A stretch of 32,809 nucleotides of DNA from positions 2,259,309 to 2,292,117 of the forward strand of contig BFEA01000157.1 in assembly GCA_003427395.1 (NCBI GenBank), written 5' to 3'. The notes under the pieces were generated by a model. It was not told the DNA's origin. It did no database searches and saw only the letters and a list, made by a program, of their open reading frames with translations. Made by a program: the position numbers and the translations under genes. Below, piece by piece: positions 1 to 9,478 of this stretch (positions are counted from its first letter, which is position 1; the number at the start of each line of letters is the position of its first letter). The DNA is from Chara braunii. Lineage: Eukaryota; Streptophyta; Charophyceae; Charales; Characeae.

Positions 1-94
<94 letters not shown>

Positions 95-97
95 GAG
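1..97. repeat. (GA)n microsatellite
   Basis: An almost perfect GA dinucleotide run with one C interruption. The window begins inside it, so its true length is unknown. Similar GA/CT runs flank the N gap and close the window. Confidence 0.98.
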
Positions 98-325
98 GAC
101 GTGTAGCGTAGGTCTCGTCGTGTCGGTCACGTAGCGTAGGTTGCGTAGGTAGGTCGTGTCGCGTAGGTAGGTCGCGTAGCGTAGCGTAGGTTGCGTAGGT
201 AGGTCGCGTCGAGTAGGTAGGTCGCGTAGGTAGGTCGCGTAGGTAGGTCGCGTAGGTTGCGTAGGTAGGTTGCGTAGGTAGGTTGCGTAGGTAGGTTGCG
301 TAGGTAGGTCGCGTTGCGTAGGGCT
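98..325. repeat. GTAGGTAGGT(C/T)GC minisatellite
   Basis: Imperfect tandem copies of a 13-17 bp unit built from GTAGGTAGGTCGC or GTAGGTAGGTTGC. The first copies (98-200) are more degenerate and the last ones nearly identical. No coding signal is seen. Confidence 0.9.
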
Positions 326-386
326 GTACTTTTCCCGCCCGCCCACCAACGGTCCTTTCAGACCGATTTCCCCAAGGCACCGCAGC

Positions 387-533
387 AATCCGGGCCGTAA
401 ACGGCCCGACGGCCCGGATTCGCCCGCGATCTTAAAACTTTAAGATCGCGGGGCGATCTGGGCCGTCGGGCAGGTGCAACCGCGAACGGCCTGGATCGCC
501 GCGCGATCTTAAAGATCTAAGATCGGGGCCCAA
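387..533. repeat. Palindrome-rich block with two very strong hairpins
   Basis: A 12-bp arm at 387-398 is complementary to 409-420, with an inner CGGGCCGT/ACGGCCCG alternative. A second hairpin has a perfect 14-bp stem (423-436 with 439-452) and only a 2-nt loop. A related imperfect palindrome around GCGATCTTAAAGATC follows at about 501-527. The arms share GGGCCGT and GATCTTAAA motifs, so this looks like a palindromic repeat family, possibly the end of an undefined mobile element. Confidence 0.8.
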
Positions 534-545
534 TCCGGGCTGTCG

Positions 546-834
546 GGCCGGTAGGTCCAAAGACGGCCCGGATTTCAGAATTCTGACATTAGCGATTTTT
601 AGGGATTCTAGTATTCTGCTGCGCTATCTTGTACTACGGGAAAGAGGTCAGTCCCGGTCAGGTCAGGACTTGTATCTAAGTCTTCCACTGCACTGTAAAG
701 CACCATTTTGTATGTATCAGGATGTAGTACACTGCTTGTTGAGATTTCACTTGCACTGCATTGTCCATTCAGTCCTTTTCATCACATTGCGGATCCTTGG
801 TTTATACGTACATTGCCCAACTGGGCATGTAACA

Positions 835-836
<2 letters not shown>
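546..836. other. Unique-looking sequence, no gene recognised
   Basis: Moderate GC, without repeats or convincing ORFs. The short frames that run from here into the TG tract encode repetitive Cys-Val and look spurious. Confidence 0.6.
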
Positions 837-900
<64 letters not shown>

Positions 901-1088
901 CCAAACACCGATTCTCTCTCTCATTCCGTCTACGAATCATCATAAACCATCCATAGAACAAAAGAAGTATAGGTGGGCAATGCAATAGAAAATGCAAGGT
1001 TCCCCACATTTGTGTGGTTGAGCGGGAAGTGCGGTGTTTGTGCGTGTGTGTGTGTGCGTGTGTGTGTGTGCGTGTGTGCGTGTGTGTG
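837..1088. repeat. (TG)n microsatellites
   Basis: A clean TG run at 837-899 is followed after about 135 bp of unique sequence by an interrupted TG/CG run at about 1036-1088. ORFs here on both strands are low-complexity products of the repeat. Confidence 0.95.
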
Positions 1089-1647
1089 ACTCTTGTAACC
1101 ACACATGTTGATGATGATGGCAATTAGGTAAGGTAGCCCTACGGCCCGTGCTGAATATCGTCCAGTTATGTGGTCAGATACAAAGAATTATGTGGCCCAA
1201 CTAAGTAAGGATAAATAGACGAACAACAAGGAAAAGGAGACCGTATTTTTTTTGGAAGTAACTGTATGAATATCAATTAGAAATATCTAGAACTCGAAAT
1301 GTGCGTGGTCATTATGGTGCTATTTGTTTGCCAGCGCCTACTCAAATGTGGCTGCATTGGCGCTGGTCCTTGCTGGGGCAGTCCTTGCTGGGGCGGTGGA
1401 TAGGGGGGGGAGGTGGAGAGGGGTGGGGGTGGGACTCCATGCCAGTCTAGCAGAGTCAGCCAGGGAGGCCTACAGGGATTAATGAATGTGCCTGTACCTC
1501 TCTCTATTGGATAGAGCAAACTACAGATTTGGGGGTCGAGAGTTCACGTCTTTCCATTGTTCCAAGCATGGGCCTAGGGAGCTGCCTGATCTCAGCTGAT
1601 AGATATATGATTGCAACACTTGGCTGATGCTATATATGTGCCCAGTT
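1089..1647. other. Non-coding stretch
   Basis: Contains a G-rich segment at about 1370-1432 with two near-identical CCTTGCTGGGGC units. No gene, RNA or mobile-element signature is recognised. Confidence 0.5.
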
Positions 1648-1783
1648 AGCATGAATCTAGTCCTCAAAGCCGTCAAGGTTCATCCTAACTGACCTGGGAT
1701 GTAGCACCAGCACACAGCATGAATCTAGTCCTCAAAACCGTCTAGTTTCATCATAACTGACCAGGGATGTAGCCACTTCACAG
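1648..1783. repeat. Two tandem copies of a 68-bp unit
   Basis: AGCATGAATCTAGTCCTCAA starts at 1648 and again at 1716. The copies stay aligned through ACTGACC(T/A)GGGATGTAGC. A few substitutions separate them. Confidence 0.85.
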
Positions 1784-1833
1784 ATGGTCTAAAGTGGATT
1801 GGACAGGAATTTGATCAAGTACCAAACTTTTCA

Positions 1834-2095
1834 TGGACTAAGTTCAGTTGGTAGAGCACGAAAGCGGCATTCAGGAGGATGTGGGTTCGATTCCCCCCAG
1901 TCCCCAATCGACCCTCCCTCCACACCTCCTGAGGCGCGCTGCGGGTTCTCACCAGCTGAGATAGTCAGCTTGGCCCTCCTGGTTGGTTGGTGGGCCCAGG
2001 TGGGAAGTAGTGCCACCCGTTGCCAGGGGTTAGGTTCAACCCCGAGGGGGGGGATAGGCTCAACCCTGGGAGGTATATGGAGAGAAGAATACTAG
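1834..2095 (+). repeat. tRNA-derived SINE-like element (tRNA-like head 1834-1904)
   Basis: The head resembles a tRNA. The acceptor arms GGACT (1835-1839) and AGTCC (1899-1903) pair. A D-arm GTTC/GAGC encloses AGTTGGTA, which resembles the pol III A box. GGTTCGATTCC (1884-1894) matches the B box. The anticodon stem does not pair, so this is not a functional tRNA. A tRNA-unrelated body follows that contains two more B-box-like cores (AGGTTCAACCCC and AGGCTCAACCC, about 2031-2065), ending near an A/AT-rich tail (2087-2165). Known tRNA SINEs have this head-body-tail order. No target duplication was identified, so the ends are approximate. Confidence 0.6.
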
Positions 2096-2393
2096 AATAT
2101 AGATAATAGAATATTATAGATTAGTTTTATTTTAGGAAAAAAAAGAAACGAAAAAAAGAAAAAAGACCAGTCACAATCAGGGGATACTCGTCACAATAGT
2201 GGCACTTTCGTAAATGTATCTGACAGCAATTACGGCCAGACCTGGATGAATCTGACTGAATCACGTCCAGAGCTCAGTGGAAAAACTCCTAGTGTGAGTA
2301 CGCCCTCAGAAGCCTCCAGTGGGTCATTACATACGTCGCTCTCTGAGTGAATCAATGACTACACCGAAGGAGAAGATAAGATCCAAAAGGAAA

Positions 2394-2397
<4 letters not shown>
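2096..2397. other. A-rich then unique sequence
   Basis: A-rich stretch with runs of A and GAAA to about 2165, possibly the tail of the SINE-like unit. It is followed by non-repetitive sequence without a gene. Confidence 0.5.
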
Positions 2398-2429
<32 letters not shown>

Positions 2430-2473
2430 AGAAGGAAGAAGAAGAAGAAGGAGAAGACGGAGACGAAGAAGAT
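2390..2473. repeat. (GAAA)n / (GAA)n microsatellite
   Basis: GAAA repeats grade into GAAG/AGA triplets up to about 2473. Minus-strand frames here give poly-Ser/Leu/Phe and are not genes. Confidence 0.9.
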
Positions 2474-2709
2474 GAGATCTGAATAGATCAGATAGATGTG
2501 CGGTCTGTTGGGATAATAAACCGGAAGATATCTACCACGGCCTAATTGCATGCAAAGAGGCTATACAGAATACTGAGCTCGGGCGAGTGAACTAGAGAGT
2601 CTCGAGTCTCGACTATTTATGTCCCCTGTTCCTGCCAATTGGGATTCTACTCTGGATTAACTTACCCTCTCAGCTGCAAAAGGCCGAAAAACTCTGGTAT
2701 GGAAAGATC

Positions 2710-2726
2710 AGGAAATTGACGCTGTG
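2710..2726. repeat. Left 17-bp direct repeat flanking a U6 retrocopy
   Basis: AGGAAATTGACGCTGTG occurs here and again at 2837-2853, on either side of the U6 copy plus its A tail. This is the expected form of a LINE-type target-site duplication. Confidence 0.88.
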
Positions 2727-2743
2727 TCCTTCGGGACATCTGT

Positions 2744-2775
<32 letters not shown>

Positions 2776-2827
2776 GGCCCCTGCGCAAGGATGACACACA
2801 TAAATCGAGAAATGGTCCAATTTTTTT
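2726..2827 (+). pseudogene. U6: U6 snRNA retrocopy, nearly full length
   Basis: Recognised from the conserved core of spliceosomal U6 snRNA. Present are the 5' stem-loop (GTCCTTCGGGAC), the ACAGAGA box that binds the 5' splice site (about 2759-2765), the AGC triad region (GATTAGCATGG), the internal stem-loop CCCCTGCGCAAGGATGACAC and a terminal T run (2821-2827). The 5' loop is one pair shorter than the usual plant form. An intact U6 gene in plants needs an upstream sequence element and a TATA box; neither is visible in the 80 bp upstream. Instead the copy is followed by CTAAAAAAAA and bounded by 17-bp direct repeats. This indicates a retroposed copy inserted by LINE machinery rather than a working pol III gene. 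Its high conservation suggests it is recent. Confidence 0.88.
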
Positions 2828-2836
2828 CTAAAAAAA

Positions 2837-2853
2837 AGGAAATTGACGCTGTG
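2837..2853. repeat. Right 17-bp direct repeat flanking the U6 retrocopy
   Basis: Identical to 2710-2726 and follows directly on the A-rich tail of the U6 copy. Confidence 0.88.
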
Positions 2854-3111
2854 AGTGATCTGGAAGGAGAGATGCAGCATTACTCGAGAAAATACAAGAA
2901 ATGCAAGACAAAAAGTCTGGGCCTTCACCAAGGAGATGATTGAAGCGGCGATCAGATGCAAATGGAGACGGACAAGAGCAATGATCTAGCGGCAGCCGGA
3001 AAGAGAACAGGAAATCATAAACAAGTTCACCTGTAACTGGCTTGCCCAGGGAAACGAAGCAATGGTCACAGGACTATGATGGAAGGACTTGCACAATGAA
3101 TTCTGAACCTA

Positions 3112-3176
3112 GACATCCGTTAAAGCTGGGAGCGATACAGAGAAGATTAGCATGGCCCCCTGCGCAAGGATGACAC
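3112..3176 (+). pseudogene. U6: Partial U6 snRNA-derived copy
   Basis: GACATCCGTTAAA followed by GCGATACAGAGAAGATTAGC and CCCTGCGCAAGGATGACAC matches the middle of U6, with one extra C in the CCCC run and several substitutions. The first 5' stem strand and the 3' end are missing; the 3' side runs into a CAC/CAA triplet repeat (3174-3210). It lies about 285 bp downstream of the fuller U6 copy in the same orientation. It is a degenerate retrocopy, not a gene. Confidence 0.85.
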
Positions 3177-3211
3177 CACCACCACCACAACAACAACAAC
3201 AGCAACAACAC
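3174..3211. repeat. (ACC)n/(ACA)n triplet repeat
   Basis: A short CAC then CAA/CAG triplet run directly abuts the truncated U6 copy and may represent its altered tail. Confidence 0.8.
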
Positions 3212-3384
3212 AATGGGATTACAGACTGCCCCAAGTTTCTGAGGACCAGGATGTCACTGGGACTCCAATTGTCTAATTAGCGTGGTGAGGTAACCCGCAA
3301 GGAGGAGCGTTGGTGGTAGTGCAATGGTGTGGCTGTCCCGTTCCGTCCCAGTCGATAACCTCTCGATAGATGGATCTTTATGCA

Positions 3385-4480
3385 AAAAGGAGGCTATGGC
3401 ATCCATGCTGAACCGGAAGATGGGGGTGGCTGCCGGGTCAGCTTGGCAAATCGATCTCTTGTCATTTTGTAGGGTTTGGACAGGAGGCAGTTGACCTGCA
3501 CCCTGCCAGCAAGTGTTGTTGTAGAGTGAGTACCCTCACCCACCGGCGGAAGTTCAGCCCGATTCCCATTCGCTCTGTGCATTGCTGTTGAAAGATCCAG
3601 TGCACTTGATCGTACGCCTTTTTTCAAAATCGAAGAAAATAATGGCCGCATTTGTTTTGTTGTCGTTGATATATCTTTACTGATTCTGTGAGCATCATCA
3701 CGTTGTCCAGGATGAATCTCCCTGGTATGAATCCTGTTTGGTCGATATGGAAGCCGTGATTCGTGATTGCTCGTATAGCACCAGTGCATCCAGGCCTCTT
3801 TTGTACGAGGCAGATTCCCACCACTGTGCGCCAAGCGTTGCCGAAACACCAGCGTGGTTTTTTTTTTTTTTTTTTCCTGGTTGGCGCTCCCAGCCATTTT
3901 CGTCCGGTTGCCCCGAGCCTCCGACTTTTTCGGAGGAGCTCCATTGCGATCGATTCTCAAGTTGGCTGGGGCCACGTCCGGGTGGTTTATGTCCTGCCGG
4001 ATCCCCGTTCCTGCAAAACAAATAGTGACCCCACCCCTGTGCTTACGTACTTTTCCACTCCCCCTCTTCTCTTTTGCTGTTATTTAGGAAATCCAGGATT
4101 TCCTTTCAGAGATTGGCCAAAAGCCCCCCAACACAAAGGTTTGTTAAAAGTCTTTCAAGAGGCCGTCTTTTCTGGGTGTTTCATTTGGTTGCAGGGAGGC
4201 CAGGGAGGCCTCCCTGCCCTCTTGCTGGGTTATGGGTTTGTCCAACTTTGTCGAGGTAGTCTGCCTGCTCACGGGCTACTGTCCTGTCGAGGTACGCCAG
4301 GAATTTCTGCCTTTTGTCTTTCGCCGACTCGGGCGGTCGTTCTTCGTCTCAAGATCATCGACGAGATGTGTAAAGGTTCTTGAAGAATCCGGCCTGCTGC
4401 TACCCTCAACAGCTCTTCAGGCGTCGACACCACTTTTCTTCTCCGTCACGGAGCCGGGCGATTAGTGCATTATTCCTTGC
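3385..4480 (-). pseudogene. LINE (non-LTR) reverse transcriptase fragment
   Basis: Read on the minus strand from about 4480 down, this shows the order typical of plant LINE ORF2. There is a FFKNLYTS-like segment, then KFLAYLDRTVAREQADYLDK, PITQQEG and a DGLLKDF block just before the RT fingers. After a gap come DQTGFIPGR and ILDN (about 3735-3675), FFDFEK and KAYDQVHW (about 3635-3595), a MGIGLNFRRWV segment, and a degenerate counterpart of the RQGDPLSP block near 3410. The frame changes several times and stops interrupt it, and a 17-nt A run (minus strand) sits near 3858-3876. This is a dead, 5'-truncated LINE copy. Its upstream part would lie at 4480-4953, next to the LTR element's insertion site, so the large element may have landed in this LINE. 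Confidence 0.75.
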
Positions 4481-4953
4481 AGTTGTCTTAATGACTCTGT
4501 AATGAGTCTGTATTTACTATTTTTGGTATATATTTTTTTTACATTTCTTCCTCCTTCTTCAAGTTCTTTTATTCTTGTCCTCAGCGTGACTCCGTCGTTT
4601 CTCTATTTGTGGCACTGTGCCATTTCCTGCCTGACCCTGTATAATGTCTCCTTGTCAACCTGATTGCTCGGGCCGAGTCGGGCGGGCCTCAAGATTCCTT
4701 TCACCGACCCCTGAGGGCTGTTGCCAGTTCCTGTTCCCCGACTTTGCGTTTACTCGCCTGTATTCCGGATGCGCTGGACGGTGCACGCGACAGGCCTTCC
4801 ACGAGCTGTGGGAAGAACGCCCGCTGTCTCCTTCCCGGTGTCACTGTGCTTGGACCTTACCCTTTTGTCACTAATTATTTTGTGATGGCGATTGCTACCT
4901 ACCTCTGCGCCTTTGTTTTTTGGAACGTCCACGTCGTCCAGGTAATAAATAGG
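4481..4953. other. Possible continuation of the LINE; no clear gene
   Basis: No motif is recognised. By position it could be the decayed 5' portion (endonuclease side) of the minus-strand LINE. Short ORFs on both strands show no family resemblance. Confidence 0.35.
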
Positions 4954-4958
4954 TGGGG
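4954..4958. repeat. Left target-site duplication TGGGG
   Basis: TGGGG lies immediately before the TG of the 5' LTR and again immediately after the CA of the 3' LTR (30531-30535). A 5-bp duplication is the normal footprint of Ty3/gypsy integrase. Confidence 0.85.
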
Positions 4959-5864
4959 TGAAACGGTATTCACCAGTTCGCAGTAGCTGACGCAGATCCC
5001 AGGGCTCGATCCCCAGTTCCCCCACCTTACCTGTGTACAGTACCTGTGTCAACCCGTAGAGTTGAACCTGCGACCTGTAGGACCGCCAGTGGTAGGTAGG
5101 ACATCGTAGGTTACAGGGTATAGGGGATTCGAACTGTAGACCTGTNGGGTAGGAGTNTAGACAGTCCAGAGGTCTTAGCTGTAGGCNTTCCGAAGGGTCA
5201 AAGTCGTAGCTGCTACTTACCTGAAAGGGCAGAGTCGTAGCTGCTACAGTACCGAAAGGCCAAGTAGATGTTTCTAGAAGTGGCCTTTCGGAGTCAGCCC
5301 ACTGTAGGTCGAGGCAAGTGGGCAAGTGGTGGAAGGCCACCGTGCAGAGTCAGCAGTCCCAGTCCAGTCAGTCAGGTCCAGTCAAGCAAGTACCATCTGG
5401 GACTGTGTACACCGTGGGCCAGGGTAACAGGGCAGACCAACGAGTCACAGAAGTATAAATCAAGAGGCNGCGGACANCCATTCATTCATTCNTGCGGAAG
5501 CCNTGCGGAAGCGCTGTCTCAGCGTCTTGTGCGAGGAGGTCTGCAGCAGGCCCGAAGTCGAAGTGGGCGAGAGTGACGAAGCATAGCCATAGCGCTAGGG
5601 TNGAGGCAGCTAGCGCTGCCATAGCTGTAGCTTAGGGCGAAGTGTGTGTGTGTTGAGTGAGTGTTTGGTGTGTCGCGTGTGGGATATCCAGGGTGATCCG
5701 GTGTGTGTGAACAGTGGGTTGTTGGGCGCTGAGTCGCCATAGCCAGTGGAAGTGAACTCTTACCTGGAAGCCATATCTCTGAGTATTGTGTGGGCGCATG
5801 TCGCCAGTTTGTTGTGCTGCTGTTTACACGCATGAAAGGTGTGAATGAGACGAGTCTGATTGCA
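4959..5864 (+). repeat. 5' long terminal repeat (906 bp)
   Basis: Begins TGAAACGG and ends GATTGCA, with the usual TG/CA termini. It matches 29626-30530 throughout, differing at resolved bases only by one C indel and three substitutions near the 3' end. Eight N characters are present, four of them at positions that are also N in the other LTR. ORFs on either strand across it recur in both LTRs and are not genes. Confidence 0.95.
5454..5460 (+). promoter_or_regulatory. TATA box of the 5' LTR promoter
   Basis: TATAAAT sits about 410 nt before the LTR end. Transcription would be expected to begin about 25-35 nt downstream, defining the U3/R boundary near 5485. An AGTCGTAGCTGCTAC direct repeat upstream (about 5205 and 5232) could be a U3 regulatory repeat. 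The start site is inferred. Confidence 0.55.
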
Positions 5865-5865
5865 T

Positions 5866-5884
5866 TGGTATCGGAACTGGTACC
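5866..5884 (+). other. Primer-binding site (tRNA-Met-like)
   Basis: One base after the LTR's terminal CA comes TGGTATCGGAACTGG. It begins with the TGG complementary to a tRNA CCA end and resembles plant initiator-Met primer sites, with mismatches after the first seven bases. Its location confirms the LTR boundary and plus-strand orientation. Confidence 0.75.
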
Positions 5885-7958
5885 CGCTGTCGAGCGCATC
5901 GGTCCGGCACCGCATTAGGGCAACACGGGACCCTCCCGGCCGCGTTACGCAGGAGTTGGTCTAAATCCTTCGTCGCAGATAATGCATGTGGAGCTTCCTT
6001 AAGCCGCTCCAGCCGAGTGTGCCAGCCGTACCTCTCGCGAGCCCCTACGACAGGATAAGGCCTACGCGAGGCACGACTTACCTACACCTTGCGGGAGTTG
6101 TCACCTCCCTTCGGTGGGCGTATCCCCGCCGAGCTACCAGTCCACAATACGAGAGCTAATCAGTTGCAATCGCAGAGGTGGACCAGCTGAGGGCGTTTCT
6201 CGTTCGCTGTAGCATAGGGGGTATGCGCGGTAATACGCCTCTATCGGACCCGCACGCGAACCGACATCTCGGGGGGCTGAAGTCCCAAGCGTGATTCGGC
6301 GTCGGTCGACTAGGACGCATCCCACACACCATGCGCACACCACTCTAGCAACCACAAGACAACAACACACACACACACACACACACGAAACGACACAACG
6401 CAAACAACGCGACAACGCTCCTAGCCCCTCGGTAGTCGTCCCATAACTCTCTGATGCGGAAATTGAGTAGGCATTGCACGCGAGACTTTTGTATAAAACC
6501 GCGCGGTGTCGGAGGGCACGGCGTCCCGGCCCTCCTTTGTGTACCAATTCCTCACTCAGTGCTAGTCCCTTGCCCTGACTTATCGATCCCTGGTGCTGTT
6601 TAGGTCTGGTACCTGGGTTATTCCCGGCGCGGACCAGCCCCGGTGGCGCAACCCTTAGCAAAAGGGGTGTGCCACAGGACTTCCTTTGGTCCACGCAGGC
6701 TCGGCGCCCTGCTATACAGTAGAGCACAACCGGTCTGTGGCCGTGGTAGCCGCCGGGTTCGCCCTGGGACGCGGAGGTGAGAGGGCTGGCTCAATCTTTT
6801 CAACTGCGCGCCAAGCACCTCTCCAATGAATTATGGGTCAGGTACACAGACCAGTGGTCGCTGTCATAAAAAGACAAGGCTAAGAGAATAAGACTAGAAG
6901 CGGGAATACAAAAGGAAGATAAATGACAGTTGAAAGCCTAGTCTATGTGAACTGACAGCTATTAATCGAGAAAACTCGACGTTCTATTGTCGTTCATCGT
7001 TGTGTATCATTCAAAGTTGTTGTTTATTATATTTATTATTACTATTATATTATTGTTATACTTCCATCAGTTGATACTTGATACGGTTTCTCCCTTCTCG
7101 GCGTGTCCTTTCGTAAGGGGAAGGGCTAACGGTTCGAGCGTCGAGTTCGGAGGGTGGTGTTGTGGCTTAAGCAGGCCCAACCCCTCGTATATCACCTGTA
7201 CTGGATCTGCGCATCTAAGCTCCGCGCGGTAGGACTCCAGTAGCTATGTTGGAGAGCAGATATAGTGGAGTCTGAAAAAAAAGGGAAGTGTGAAAAGAAA
7301 AAGGGAAGGATAAGGATGAAAGTCGGGTTTTGGACTTGTGCGTGGACTCGCACCACTATTCAGGCGAGGTTGCTTCACGGAGGAAATTTGAACTGTCATC
7401 TTTCCGTTTATGCGATTTTTTTTAATTATTATTATTGTTATTTTTGTTATTATTACTTTACCGGTTTTCAGGCGCGGCCCTCCTTTACCATCCTTGTCAC
7501 ATCGCAGGGAAGCCAAAGGTCCGAATTTGGAGCAGTGGCCTGAATTGGCCGACCCCACTTATCCCGTCTGAGAATATGTGCCGACTGAGTGCTGCGTGGT
7601 TGGGCCTCAAAAGAAGGACGACCCGCGGCCGCATCGGTAGGAGGCTTATCACCCCCCCCCATGGAGGGTCATAAGCCCCCTCCTTACCATCGGATACGGG
7701 CACCCGATAGGAGTAGGTCGGTGGTCTGCTTTTGAAGTGAAAAGGTGCGCCGTCGGTACTACATTATGAGATTACTGTGTCCAGCCTGTGGTAATGAGAT
7801 TTGACCATTCGCGCCTCACTTTTCATTTTCTTTTTGTGTAGACTAATTTTCTTTAAATTAATTAATATAGAAATTATAGAAAACCAGAGTGCAGAAGTCA
7901 AAAAAGGAATACTCGAGACTCTCGTTTAGAACACAGGGGTCGCGGCCTCACTGGGTGT
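5885..7958. other. First part of the long leader; no recognised gene
   Basis: GC-rich with local stem-loops to about 6830, including a (CA)n run at 6363-6387, then AT-rich (ATT-type sequence at 7020-7065 and 7417-7460). A hairpin pairs GGCTTAT (7642-7648) with ATAAGCC (7670-7676) around a C run. A 197-codon minus-strand frame at 6134-6727 has a CVCVCV tract over the CA repeat and no family resemblance; I do not call it a gene. Confidence 0.5.
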
Positions 7959-7967
7959 TATAAAAGG
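7959..7967 (+). promoter_or_regulatory. Candidate internal TATA box
   Basis: TATAAAAGG, a strong match to the plant TATA consensus, lies about 110 nt before the 8075 ORF in a region with few other signals. It could start a separate internal transcript that includes the accessory ORFs. No experimental start site is known. Confidence 0.4.
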
Positions 7968-8074
7968 GAGATTGCTCCTGGGTTTTCGAGTGAGCGTGTG
8001 AGGCTGACGTGCTGCGAATAGAGGGGAAACGCTGAGGCTGTATTCTCCCAGCGGTCTAAGTCCTGTTCTGGCCT

Positions 8075-8674
8075 ATGCCCTCTAGTGCGGTACGGGCGAG
8101 TAACGTTCTAAGAGTTGGCTATTGTGGGCGTAGCTATCTCTGGGTGGCTATGGCGTTGCATCGGTATAGACCCTGCTATTGGTATCACCAGATTCGATGG
8201 AAGCCTATGTCCGGGGAGGGGCCCTGGATCACGACCATACTCAATTATGATGGAGGTGACGAGCTGAGACTGAGGATCAACGTAGAGGGAGGAAAAGAGG
8301 AGGTGATGTGGACTGACGGAAAGCTACATGATGCTATCACGGAGACGAAAGACCGTGCGGAGAGGCGCTGCAGGAGGGACGGCGTGACAACGAAAATGCA
8401 GGTAACGGTCTCGTATTATGAGACCGAGACTTCAATGGACACGGCGGACTGGGAGCAGGCCCACCTGGAGCGGGACTCGGGTGGGGAGAGCGAGATGAGC
8501 GAGGCGGAGGACCGGGAAACGGACCTCAGGTCCTGGATCAGGCCAGGCGAGATCCAGAGGCACCACCGAGCTGCAAAACCGGTGGAAGAGGGACCTGAGG
8601 CCAACTCTCAACAGCTGACACCCGGAGGCCGTGGAGTGGGTAAGAGGCCGAACAAGGGGAAAAGGCAGGCCTAA
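8075..8674 (+). CDS. Accessory ORF A, 199 aa, unknown protein
   Basis: An uninterrupted ATG-started frame, the longest plus-strand ORF in the early leader, 108 nt after the TATA-like box. The middle (about residues 50-115) alternates hydrophobic residues as in beta strands (TTILNYDG, LRLRINVEGG, MQVTVSYYETE) around an Arg/Glu-rich probable helix. Residues 120-145 are acidic and Ser-rich. The C-terminus is strongly basic (GKRPNKGKRQA), suggesting nucleic-acid or nuclear association. I recognise no family. A W...AI...C...YY spacing weakly echoes the two small paralogous ORFs downstream; this is inference. It shares the gag-pol strand. It may be an accessory gene, captured host sequence or chance. 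Confidence 0.45.
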   Translation: MPSSAVRASNVLRVGYCGRSYLWVAMALHRYRPCYWYHQIRWKPMSGEGPWITTILNYDGGDELRLRINVEGGKEEVMWTDGKLHDAITETKDRAERRCRRDGVTTKMQVTVSYYETETSMDTADWEQAHLERDSGGESEMSEAEDRETDLRSWIRPGEIQRHHRAAKPVEEGPEANSQQLTPGGRGVGKRPNKGKRQA

Positions 8675-9478
8675 TCGAACGCGTGCTCTCGGGAACAGGA
8701 CGAAACTCAAAAGAGAGATGCAAGAACAGTGGAACGGGGGATGCTAGGGCTCTCGTCTGACACGTGGCGCGGCCTGAAAAAGGGCAAGAGGACGGTCAAC
8801 GGAGACGGAGAGAGAGAGTTTTGTGAGGTGTGAGTGACGTCAACTGGACAGCCGTGTAAGAAGCGAAGTAGGACGTGAGCTTGCAGAGTGTGGCGGGTGT
8901 CAACTGCTTCTTGCATGCTCGCGTAAAGGGTCGGCACTTGCCTGTCAGTCGTGGTCCGCACGCTCAAGTGATGTGGCTACAGCTGCCGCGAGGACGACAA
9001 CATAAGAGTGAAGGGGGGAGCCTGCCAGAACCACGTGAGAAGAGTCTATTAAGGGAAGTTGGCTTGCAGGGGGTGGAGTAGGCTGCTACTCGATCCGCTT
9101 GTCACGTGCTGAGCGAGGTTACTCCCTGTCACGGATACGGGTCGGAAGCTTTTCACTAAGGCATGGGCTATAATCGCCCGGTAATTAGTGTGACCAGTGA
9201 GAAGCCGAGTTGGTGCTTGCGTGAGCAGGAGGAGACTCGACTCATCTACTATGATTGGCGTATATGTGATGGTCGTGGGGGGGGGGGAGTCGTGTGCGGA
9301 CTGACAAGAAAGAGGCTTGAGCGAGGGCTCGAGAGTGCAGGTGACAGAACGAGTAGGATAAGTCAAGGAGGTCTACGCGCGTAAGCTTATCTTCACGCCA
9401 AAGGGTCCAAGCAAATGGCAGCCCATGACCGAGTCAAACGCTCAGTGAGATGAACATTGGGGTTCTTCGCCAGAAAGG
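8675..9478. other. Leader sequence without recognised gene
   Basis: GC-moderate and non-repetitive, with a G run at 9278-9287. Short overlapping ORFs on both strands are not supported. Confidence 0.45.

Noticed and set aside
1834-1904. A functional tRNA gene
   Set aside because: The acceptor and D arms pair, but the anticodon stem does not and one T-stem pair is lost; it fits a SINE head better.
2726-2827. A functional U6 gene
   Set aside because: No upstream sequence element or TATA box at the expected spacing, and the copy has an A tail and flanking 17-bp direct repeats typical of retroposition.
3738-4465. Overlapping plus-strand ORFs of 61-206 codons
   Set aside because: They lie opposite the LINE reverse transcriptase and include poly-Phe from the T run.
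4750-5340. 196-codon minus-strand ORF overlapping the LTR
   Set aside because: Its LTR part recurs in the 3' LTR on the same strand; it crosses the insertion boundary and N bases, so it is an artefact.
6134-6727. 197-codon minus-strand ORF as a gene
   Set aside because: Contains the translated CA repeat (CVCVCV) and shows no protein-family features.
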